Source of the DNA: Bradyrhizobium sp. AS23.2
GTDB lineage: Bacteria > Pseudomonadota > Alphaproteobacteria > Rhizobiales > Xanthobacteraceae
Length of the DNA stretch: 64,000 bases
Reading direction: 5' to 3'
NCBI RefSeq assembly: GCF_001908185.1
Contig: NZ_LGHM01000005.1
Span: forward strand, 1 to 64,000
The number at the start of each line of letters is the position of its first letter. Position 1 is the stretch's first letter. Under the pieces are notes generated by a model that saw only the letters and a list, made by a program, of their open reading frames with translations, did not search any database and was not told the origin of the DNA. Made by a program: the position numbers and the translations under genes. Below are positions 1 through 6,828 of this stretch, piece by piece.

Positions 1-653
1 GCGGCGGCAGCGCGCTGGCGCCGATCGCAATCGGACTTGGCATCTTCGTGATCGCCGGCGCCGTCACCGACGTCGTCGAGCGGACGGGTCTGGTCCGTCT
101 GCCGTTCGCAACAGCGCTGCACCGGGCGCGCGGCCTGCCGCGCTCGGCCTGGGGCACGGCGTTCGCACATGCCGGCCTCGGTATCGCGCTGATCGGGATC
201 GTCTGCGAGACCACCTGGAACAGCGAATACATCGCGACGATGAAGCAGAACGACGTCGCCCATGTCGCCGGCTATGATCTGAAGCTCGACGGACTGTTCC
301 AGCGCCAAGGGCCGAACTACCGCGAGATGATCGCCGAATTCAACATCAGCCGCGACGGCGAGCCACTGAGCGTCATGACGCCGTCCAAACGCAGCTTCAC
401 CACGCGCGGCTCGTCGACGACCGAGGCCGCTTTGCTGACCCGCGGCGCGAGCCAGCTCTACATTTCCCTCGGCGACGCCACCGCCGACGGTGCTATCGCC
501 GTGCGCATCTATCACAAGCCACTGGTGCTCCTGATCTGGTGGGGACCCGTGCTGATGGCCTTCGGCGGCGTGTTGTCGCTGTCCGACCGGCGTTTGCGCG
601 TTGGCGCGCCGAAACCGGCGCGGGCCAAGCAACGCCTGCAGCCGGCGGAGTGA
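1..653 (+). CDS. ccmF: Cytochrome c-type biogenesis protein CcmF (CycK), C-terminal part
   Basis: The open frame runs in from the left edge (first full codon at base 3), so about 216 C-terminal residues are visible. CcmF is the integral membrane haem lyase subunit that, with CcmH, attaches haem to apocytochrome c in the periplasm. The last transmembrane segment carries the family's WWGPVLMAFGG sequence, preceded by a periplasmic stretch (EYIATMKQNDVAHVAGYDL) typical of CcmF. The stop is four bases before the ATG of ccmH, so the two are co-transcribed, as in the rhizobial cycHJKL cluster. The missing N-terminal part, with the tryptophan-rich haem-handling motif, lies outside the window. Confidence 0.93.
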   Translation, partial: GGSALAPIAIGLGIFVIAGAVTDVVERTGLVRLPFATALHRARGLPRSAWGTAFAHAGLGIALIGIVCETTWNSEYIATMKQNDVAHVAGYDLKLDGLFQRQGPNYREMIAEFNISRDGEPLSVMTPSKRSFTTRGSSTTEAALLTRGASQLYISLGDATADGAIAVRIYHKPLVLLIWWGPVLMAFGGVLSLSDRRLRVGAPKPARAKQRLQPAE

Positions 654-657
654 TCCG

Positions 658-1140
658 ATGCGTCGGATGATGACCGTGCTTGTCGCACTGATGCTGCTGG
701 CCGGGCCTGCGGCCTACGCCGTGCAGCCCGACGAGATCATGTCGGACCCCGCGAAGGAAGCGCGCGCGAGAGAACTGTCGCGCGAGCTGCGCTGCATGGT
801 CTGCCAGAACCAGTCGATCGACGATTCCGACGCGCCGCTCGCGCGGGATTTGCGGCTCCTGGTGCGCGAGCGTATCGCCGCCGGCGACAGCAATTCGCAG
901 GTGCTCGACTTTCTGGTCGCCCGCTATGGCGAGTTCGTGCTGCTCAAGCCGCGCTTCGAGCGCCAGACCATGCTGCTGTGGCTGCTCGCACCTCTGCTGC
1001 TGATCGGCGGCGGCCTGGCGCTGTGGCTGCAGATCCGGCGGCGCTCGCGGAGCGGTGCAGATGTACCAGCTCCGCCGCTTACGCCCGACGAAGAAGCGCG
1101 GCTCGCTGCATTGATGTCGGACGAAGCCAAGTCTTCCTAG
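658..1140 (+). CDS. ccmH: Cytochrome c-type biogenesis protein CcmH (CycL)
   Basis: A 160-residue periplasmic thiol-disulfide protein of system I cytochrome c maturation. It has a signal peptide (residues 1-21, ending AYA), the diagnostic LRCMVCQ motif with redox cysteines at residues 46 and 49, and one C-terminal membrane anchor (about residues 102-122). It reduces the haem-binding CXXCH thiols of apocytochrome c and works with CcmF, whose gene ends four bases upstream. The start is the ATG at 658; a longer frame from a TTG at 601 overlaps ccmF and is not needed. The stop codon lies inside a 19-bp tandem repeat that continues downstream. Confidence 0.95.
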   Translation: MRRMMTVLVALMLLAGPAAYAVQPDEIMSDPAKEARARELSRELRCMVCQNQSIDDSDAPLARDLRLLVRERIAAGDSNSQVLDFLVARYGEFVLLKPRFERQTMLLWLLAPLLLIGGGLALWLQIRRRSRSGADVPAPPLTPDEEARLAALMSDEAKSS

Positions 1141-1178
1141 CGAAGCCAAGTCTTCCTAGCGACGCCAAGCCGTCCTGG
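1122..1178 (+). repeat. 19-bp tandem repeat spanning the ccmH stop codon
   Basis: The unit CGAAGCCAAGTCTTCCTAG occurs perfectly at 1122-1140 and 1141-1159. A third, decayed copy (CGACGCCAAGCCGTCCTGG) lies at 1160-1178. The first copy encodes the last residues and stop of ccmH, so the array looks like a slippage duplication of the gene's 3' end into the intergenic region. Confidence 0.9.
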
Positions 1179-1284
1179 CTACGTAATGATACGTAAGCCG
1201 CACCACGCAGCTCGGTTCATGCTCTGTTGACCTTTGTCTGGAAGCTTGTCGCGAGATTCGATTCCAGACTTTGAGTCCTCGGCG

Positions 1285-2628
1285 ATGTTCACGAACAGCA
1301 ATCTGACGATCCGCTTCCTGGTCGGCGCCGTCGTCGCGGCATTATTGTTCCTGCTGGGGATCGGCGGTGGGACCGGCTTCGTCGCGGTGCTCTATCTCAA
1401 CAACGAGATCACCAGCCTGTCGTCCGACTTCGCCGCGCTGAGCGGCCCTGCGCGCGACCATGCGATCCAGATCTACCAACAGGCGCAGGCCGCGTACTCC
1501 TATTTCCTGGTCGCGTGCGGCGTGATCGCGGTGGTCGCCGTCGCGATCTGCCTCACCACCTGGTTTGCCGTGCGCAACGGCATCCTCAGTCCCTTGGCGG
1601 CGATCGTTCATGCCATGCGCGAGGTCGCGGACCAGAAATTCGAGACGCCCGTTCCGGGGCTCGGCGGCACCAACGAGATCGGCCTGCTCGCCGGTGCGCT
1701 CGAGGTCTTCAAGACCAATGGCCTCGAGCGGCGCCATCTCACCGAACAGCAGCTGCACGAAGCGCAGCACCAGGCCGAGCGGTCGAAATTCCTCGACGCG
1801 CGGATCAAGCGCTTCAACGATCTCGTCGCCAGCGTCGTCGACAGCGTGGCGTCGTCGGCCGTGCATCTGAAGAGCAACGCCGAGACGCTGTCGCGGACCG
1901 CCAACGACACCAGCACCAAGGCCAATGCGGTCGCAAGCGCCTCGAGCCAGGCCAGCGCCAGCGTCCAGACGGTCGCGGGCTCCGCCGAGGAGATGACGAA
2001 TTCAATCGGCACGATCAGCCGCCGCGTCACGGATGCGACCCAGCGCGCGGAAGGCGCAGCGACGCAAGCCGAGAAGAGCCGCGACACCATTCACACGCTG
2101 TCGGATGCCGCCGACAAGATCGGCGAAGTCGTGCAGCTCGTGCAGGCGATCGCATCGCAGACCAATCTGCTCGCGCTCAACGCCACCATCGAGGCGGCGC
2201 GGGCAGGGGAGGCCGGCAAGGGCTTTGCCGTGGTCGCCTCCGAAGTGAAGAGCCTTGCGCACCAGACCAGCAAGGCGACGGAGGAGATCACCTCCCATGT
2301 CGCGAGCATCCAGGGCATCACCGCGGAGACACGCGGTGCGATCGACGGCATCTCGAAGACGCTGTCGGAGATCTCGTCGATCATGTCCGGTATCGAGGTC
2401 GACACCGCCCAGCAGCGCAACGCCACGCAGGACATCACCCGCAGCGCGCAGGATGCCGCGCACGGAACGCTGGACGTCTCCAATCACATCGTCCAGATCA
2501 CCTCGACCTCGGCGGAGACCGGACGCATGGCCGCCGAGGCGCGGGATTCTGCCGTCGACTTGTCGCGGCAGGCCGAGACCCTCAAGCGGGAAGTCGACGA
2601 GTTCATTGTCAGCGTCAGGGCAAGCTGA
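1285..2628 (+). CDS. Methyl-accepting chemotaxis protein
   Basis: A 447-residue chemoreceptor. Two hydrophobic segments (about residues 8-36 and 72-98) flank a very short periplasmic loop of roughly 40 residues, followed by a HAMP linker and a long cytoplasmic coiled-coil domain. The signalling tip is clear near residues 290-315 ([20 protein letters not shown], then [14 protein letters not shown]), where CheA and CheW bind. The short periplasmic loop gives little room for a ligand pocket, so it may sense through the membrane or a partner. The ATG at 1285 is chosen because it directly precedes the first membrane segment; an upstream TTG at 1234 has no better ribosome site. No che genes are nearby. 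Confidence 0.93.
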   Translation: MFTNSNLTIRFLVGAVVAALLFLLGIGGGTGFVAVLYLNNEITSLSSDFAALSGPARDHAIQIYQQAQAAYSYFLVACGVIAVVAVAICLTTWFAVRNGILSPLAAIVHAMREVADQKFETPVPGLGGTNEIGLLAGALEVFKTNGLERRHLTEQQLHEAQHQAERSKFLDARIKRFNDLVASVVDSVASSAVHLKSNAETLSRTANDTSTKANAVASASSQASASVQTVAGSAEEMTNSIGTISRRVTDATQRAEGAATQAEKSRDTIHTLSDAADKIGEVVQLVQAIASQTNLLALNATIEAARAGEAGKGFAVVASEVKSLAHQTSKATEEITSHVASIQGITAETRGAIDGISKTLSEISSIMSGIEVDTAQQRNATQDITRSAQDAAHGTLDVSNHIVQITSTSAETGRMAAEARDSAVDLSRQAETLKREVDEFIVSVRAS

Positions 2629-2662
2629 GACCTGCCAAGAGCGTCGTTCCGCGGCCATCACC

Positions 2663-2680
2663 GGAACTTGATTAAGTTCC
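2663..2680. repeat. Inverted repeat GGAACTT-4-AAGTTCC
   Basis: A perfect 7-bp inverted repeat with a 4-nt loop, 35 bases after the chemoreceptor stop. It has no T tract, so it is a weak terminator candidate. It could equally be an operator in the 221-bp gap before the DegP gene. Confidence 0.5.
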
Positions 2681-2799
2681 TGTAACACCGCGACTTTTGG
2701 CGTGTGATAAACTGCCGCATCTGGGCGGCCCTTCATTACAAAAGTTTAACCCCGCCGCCAGCGCACGGTAAGGCGGGAGCCCCCATCTTCAGGTCGTAA

Positions 2800-2818
2800 G
2801 GTGCTGGCATCCAGCACC
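2800..2818. promoter_or_regulatory. Inverted repeat GGTGCTGG-CAT-CCAGCACC in the degP leader
   Basis: A perfect 8-bp inverted repeat with a 3-nt loop ends 31 bases before the degP ATG. Its position suits either a transcription-factor site or an RNA hairpin in the 5' leader. No T tract follows it. The function is inferred only from position and symmetry. Confidence 0.45.
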
Positions 2819-2849
2819 AAAAGGAATTCAAGGCCCTGGAGATCTCTGC

Positions 2850-4427
2850 ATGACCGACCGTCACGACCTCTCGAATCTTCCGTCCTACCGGCAGCCGCGC
2901 CGGTCGGTTTTCTCGGCCCGCAAGATCGCGCTGATGGCTTCGGTCGTCGCCGGTTTCGGCGCCGCCGTCTACGGCTTCAGCCCGTCGATGTCACCGGCCG
3001 ACCTGTTCTCGAGCCCGGCGCATGCGCAGGTCAACAACGAGGTTCGCAAGGTCGAACGCCCGATCGGTTTCGCTGACATCGTCGAGCGCGTGAAGCCCTC
3101 GGTGATCTCGGTGAAGGTCAACATCAAGGAGAAGACGGCCAGCAACGACAGCGGTGACGACGAGTCCTCGCCGTTCCAGCCGGGCTCGCCGATGGAGCGC
3201 TTCTTCCGCCGCTTCGGCGGTCCGGATGGTTTTCCGGGCCTGAAGGGTGGTCGTGGCCGCGTCGTGCAGGGCCAGGGCTCCGGCTTCTTCATCTCGGCTG
3301 ACGGCTTTGCGGTGACCAACAACCACGTGGTCGACGGCGCCGACAAGGTCGAGGTCACGACCGACGACGGCAAGACTTACAGCGCCAAGGTGATCGGCAC
3401 CGACCAGCGCACCGACCTCGCCTTGATCAAGGTCGAGGGCGGCTCGAACTTCCCGTTTGCCAAGCTCGCCGACAGCAAGCCGCGAATCGGCGACTGGGTG
3501 CTGGCGGTCGGCAATCCCTTCGGCCTCGGCGGCACCGTGACCGCGGGCATCGTCTCGGCGAGCGGTCGCGACATCGGCAATGGTCCGTATGACGATTTCA
3601 TCCAGATCGACGCGCCCGTGAACAAGGGCAATTCCGGCGGTCCGGCCTTCAACACCGACGGTGAAGTGATGGGCGTCAACACCGCGATCTACTCGCCCTC
3701 CGGCGGCAGCGTCGGCATCGCGTTCTCGATCCCGGCCAACACCGTGAAGAGCGTTGTGGCGCAGCTCAAGGACAAGGGCTCGGTCAGCCGCGGCTGGATC
3801 GGCGTGCAGATTCAGCCGGTGACGTCCGATATCGCCGACAGCCTCGGCATGAAGAAGGCCGAAGGCGCGCTGGTGGCGGAGCCGCAGGCGAATGGTCCGG
3901 CTGCGAAGGCCGGCATCGAGTCCGGCGACGTGATCACCTCGGTCAACGGTGAGTCCGTCAAGGACGCCCGCGAGCTTGCCCGTACCATCGGCGGCATGGC
4001 ACCCGGCGCGACCGTGAAGCTCAACGTGCTCCACAAGGGCCAGGACAAGGTCGTGAACCTCACCCTCGGCCAGCTGCCGAACACGGTCGAGGCCAAGGCG
4101 GACACCGATAATGACAGCGGCAAGGGTGCGAACCGGGGTACCGACGTGCCCAAGCTCGGCATGACCGTTGCGCCCGCCAATTCCGTGGCCGGCGCCGGCA
4201 AGGAAGGCGTCGTGGTCACCGAAGTCGATCCGAAGAGCGCCGCGGCCGAACGCGGCTTCAAGGAAGGCGACGTGATTCTCGAGGTCGGCGGCAAGAGCGT
4301 GAGCACGGCCGGCGACGTCCGCGAAGCCATCAATGCGGCGCGGACCGACAACAAGAACAGCGTCCTGATGCGCGTGAAGAGCGGCGGCCAGTCGCGCTTC
4401 GTCGCCGTGCCCATCGCCAAGGGCTAA
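2850..4427 (+). CDS. degP: DegP/HtrA-family periplasmic serine protease (Do)
   Basis: A 525-residue periplasmic protease and chaperone for misfolded envelope proteins. An N-terminal hydrophobic segment (about residues 28-45) acts as signal or anchor. The trypsin-like triad is visible as His159 (NNHVVDG), Asp189 (RTDLALIKV) and Ser262 (GNSGGPAF). Two PDZ domains follow (about 310-400 and 425-515), as in Do-type HtrA proteins. A glycine-rich loop (FPGLKGGRGR) precedes the protease core, as in alphaproteobacterial homologues. The start ATG at 2850 has a GGAG site upstream. A two-component system follows on the same strand. Confidence 0.95.
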   Translation: MTDRHDLSNLPSYRQPRRSVFSARKIALMASVVAGFGAAVYGFSPSMSPADLFSSPAHAQVNNEVRKVERPIGFADIVERVKPSVISVKVNIKEKTASNDSGDDESSPFQPGSPMERFFRRFGGPDGFPGLKGGRGRVVQGQGSGFFISADGFAVTNNHVVDGADKVEVTTDDGKTYSAKVIGTDQRTDLALIKVEGGSNFPFAKLADSKPRIGDWVLAVGNPFGLGGTVTAGIVSASGRDIGNGPYDDFIQIDAPVNKGNSGGPAFNTDGEVMGVNTAIYSPSGGSVGIAFSIPANTVKSVVAQLKDKGSVSRGWIGVQIQPVTSDIADSLGMKKAEGALVAEPQANGPAAKAGIESGDVITSVNGESVKDARELARTIGGMAPGATVKLNVLHKGQDKVVNLTLGQLPNTVEAKADTDNDSGKGANRGTDVPKLGMTVAPANSVAGAGKEGVVVTEVDPKSAAAERGFKEGDVILEVGGKSVSTAGDVREAINAARTDNKNSVLMRVKSGGQSRFVAVPIAKG

Positions 4428-4569
4428 GGCCTTCAGGAGGCTTACGAGATGAAGGGTGTCGCCGGCATTAGTCGCCCCCGCCGCCGACGCCCTTCGGGGA
4501 AGCAGCGCAATGTTCGCTTCCCCCGCCTACCTTCCGGTGGAATTACGCCCCCCTCCGTCGGAAGGACTA

Positions 4570-4600
4570 GGGCGGTGAGGTCCCCCCAGCTTCACCGCCC
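4570..4600 (+). terminator. Putative terminator hairpin after degP
   Basis: Nine-bp arms GGGCGGTGA (4570-4578) and TCACCGCCC (4592-4600) enclose a 13-nt loop and are followed by a pyrimidine-rich stretch (GCCTCTTTCTCGTT). It lies in the 276-bp gap between degP and the response regulator, so it may end the degP transcript. The imperfect T tract keeps confidence moderate. Confidence 0.5.
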
Positions 4601-4703
4601 GCCTCTTTCTCGTTCCGAGATTCTTCCGCTCGGCTTGCATGCGATTGCTGCTCGCGCCATGTTCAGAGAAGGTTGACCCCCCTTGACCGCCGCCGAACGC
4701 ACG

Positions 4704-5384
4704 ATGCGCCTCCTCATCATCGAAGACGACCGCGAATCCGCCGATTACCTCGTGAAGGCGTTTCGCGAAGTCGGACACATTGCCGATCACGCCGCCGACG
4801 GCGAGGAAGGCCTCGCCATGGCCGAGAACGGCGATTACGACGTGCTGGTGGTCGACCGCATGCTGCCCAAGCGTGACGGCTTGTCGCTGATCGGCGCGCT
4901 CCGCGACAAGGACAACGCCACGCCGGTGCTGATTCTCTCCGCGCTCGGGCAGGTCGACGACCGCATCAAGGGCCTGCGCGCCGGCGGCGACGACTATCTG
5001 CCAAAACCCTATTCCTTCGCCGAGCTCCTGGCCCGGGTCGAGGTGCTGTCGCGCCGGCGCGGCGGTCCGGCCGAGGACACGCTCTACCGCGTCGGCGATC
5101 TCGAGCTCGACCGGCTCTCCCATCGCGTCGCCCGCGGCAAGGACGAGCTGACGCTCCAGCCGCGCGAATTCCGCCTGCTCGAATACCTGATGAAGCATGC
5201 CGGCCAGGTGGTGACTCGCACCATGCTTTTGGAAAACGTCTGGGACTATCATTTCGATCCGCAGACCAACGTGATCGACGTGCACATTTCGCGGCTCCGC
5301 TCCAAGATCGACAAGGGCTTTGAGCGGCCGCTGTTGCACACGATCCGCGGCGCCGGGTACATGATCCGTGACGGCATTCGGTAA
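4704..5384 (+). CDS. OmpR-family response regulator
   Basis: A 226-residue two-component regulator. The receiver domain (about 1-115) has the acidic pair Glu7-Asp8-Asp9, the phosphoacceptor Asp51 (VLVVDRMLPK) and the conserved Lys101 (DYLPKPYSF). A winged-helix DNA-binding domain follows (about 130-222), with the HISRLRSKI recognition region. The ATG at 4704 starts exactly at the canonical MRLLIIEDD; a TTG seven codons upstream is in frame but less likely. The 3' end overlaps the start of the sensor kinase gene by 17 bases, so the pair is translationally coupled. The signal is not identifiable from sequence. Confidence 0.95.
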   Translation: MRLLIIEDDRESADYLVKAFREVGHIADHAADGEEGLAMAENGDYDVLVVDRMLPKRDGLSLIGALRDKDNATPVLILSALGQVDDRIKGLRAGGDDYLPKPYSFAELLARVEVLSRRRGGPAEDTLYRVGDLELDRLSHRVARGKDELTLQPREFRLLEYLMKHAGQVVTRTMLLENVWDYHFDPQTNVIDVHISRLRSKIDKGFERPLLHTIRGAGYMIRDGIR

Positions 5385-6828
5385 ACTCATCCGCACCACG
5401 GCGTTCCGGCTGACGCTGGTCTATCTGCTGCTGTTCGCGATATTCGCGGCCTCGCTGCTCGGCTATTTCGCGTGGAATACGCGCCGGCTGATCACCGAAG
5501 AGATCACGCAGACGGTGAATGCCGAGACCTCGGAGATCAACGAGATCTACGGCCGCCGCGGCCTGGTCGGCCTCGTGCGCACGATCGAGTATCGGGCCCT
5601 GCGGCCGGGCGCCAATCTCTACCTCGTGACCACGCCGACCGGGCAGGCGATCGCCGGCAATGTCGGCTCGCTGGCGCCCGGCGTGATGGCGACGGCAGGC
5701 TGGTCGGAGACGGCCTATCGGCGGATCGAGGACACGGACGAACGCGATCACCGTGCATTGGTGCGCGTCACCGAACTCGAGAACGGTTTCCGGCTCCTGA
5801 TTGGTCGCGACCTCGACGAGCGGCGGCGCCTGTTCGGCATCGTCGCCAAGGCCGCGCAATGGTCGATCCTGATCGTGGTCGTCCTGGGACTGGGCGGCGG
5901 TATCTTCGTGGCGCGCCGTGTGCTCACGCGCATCGATGCGATGACCGGCACCGCTCACCGCATCATGACCGGCGACCTCAGCGAGCGCCTGCCCGTGGGG
6001 CGCAGCGGCGACGAGCTTGACCGACTCGCCGAGAATCTCAACGCCATGCTGGAGCGGATCGAGGCGCTGATGGTGGGGCTGAAGGAAGTCTCCGACAACA
6101 TCGCCCACGACCTCAAGACGCCGCTGACGCGCTTGCGCAACCGCGCCGAGGAGGCCTTGGCGAAATCCGGCGGCGAGGCCGATTACCGCGCCGCGCTGGA
6201 GCGGACTATCGAGGAGTCCGACGGGCTGATCCGCACCTTCAACGCGCTGCTGATGATCGCGCGCGCCGAGTCCGGACAGGCGCGCGGCAATATGGATGAT
6301 TTCGACGCCGCCGATGTCGCCAATGGCATCCACGAGCTTTACGAGCCGCTCGCCGAGGACGACGGCATGAGCCTGCAGGTCAAGGCTGAGCCGACGCCGG
6401 TTCACGCCAACCGCGAGTTGATCAGTCAGGCGCTCGCCAACCTTGTCGAGAATGCGATCAAATACGGCAAGCCGGTCGCGCAGACGGGCGGAACCGTGGT
6501 CAGCATGGACGCCCGGCAGATCATGATCGAAGCGAGGCGCGAGGGCGATCAGGTGTTGCTCAGCGTCACGGATCGAGGTCCCGGCATCCCCGAAGCCGAC
6601 CGCAAGCATGCCATCGAGCGATTCGTGCGGCTGGAGGCCAGCCGCACGCTGCCGGGCTCCGGCCTCGGCCTCAGCCTGGCCTCGGCAGTTGCAACGCTGC
6701 ATGGTGGCGAATTGCGGCTGGGTGACGCCCATCCCGGTCTCGTGGTTACGCTGGTGCTCCCGGTGCGCGCCGGTGCCGGCGACAGGGTTGCCCCTCCAAT
6801 GCAGGATGTGCCACAGAAGGTGGCATGA
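5368..6828 (+). CDS. HAMP-domain sensor histidine kinase
   Basis: A 486-residue inner-membrane kinase, partner of the regulator just upstream. Two membrane segments (about 12-35 and 165-188) frame a periplasmic sensor region of about 130 residues. HAMP follows, then the dimerisation helix with phosphoacceptor His247 (NIAHDLKTPLTRLRNR) and the ATP-binding domain with DRGPGIPEADR and GSGLGLSLA boxes. It begins at a GTG inside the regulator gene. Its stop overlaps the glnE start in an ATGA, coupling the kinase to nitrogen-metabolism gene glnE. Domain order suggests an envelope signal near degP, but no ligand motif is visible. Confidence 0.94.
   Translation: MTAFGKLIRTTAFRLTLVYLLLFAIFAASLLGYFAWNTRRLITEEITQTVNAETSEINEIYGRRGLVGLVRTIEYRALRPGANLYLVTTPTGQAIAGNVGSLAPGVMATAGWSETAYRRIEDTDERDHRALVRVTELENGFRLLIGRDLDERRRLFGIVAKAAQWSILIVVVLGLGGGIFVARRVLTRIDAMTGTAHRIMTGDLSERLPVGRSGDELDRLAENLNAMLERIEALMVGLKEVSDNIAHDLKTPLTRLRNRAEEALAKSGGEADYRAALERTIEESDGLIRTFNALLMIARAESGQARGNMDDFDAADVANGIHELYEPLAEDDGMSLQVKAEPTPVHANRELISQALANLVENAIKYGKPVAQTGGTVVSMDARQIMIEARREGDQVLLSVTDRGPGIPEADRKHAIERFVRLEASRTLPGSGLGLSLASAVATLHGGELRLGDAHPGLVVTLVLPVRAGAGDRVAPPMQDVPQKVA

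Noticed and set aside
2663..2680. GGAAC as the -35 box of an EcfG general-stress promoter for degP
   Set aside because: No CGTT-like -10 box follows at 16-17 bases, and the GGAAC is part of a perfect inverted repeat, so a promoter call is not supported.
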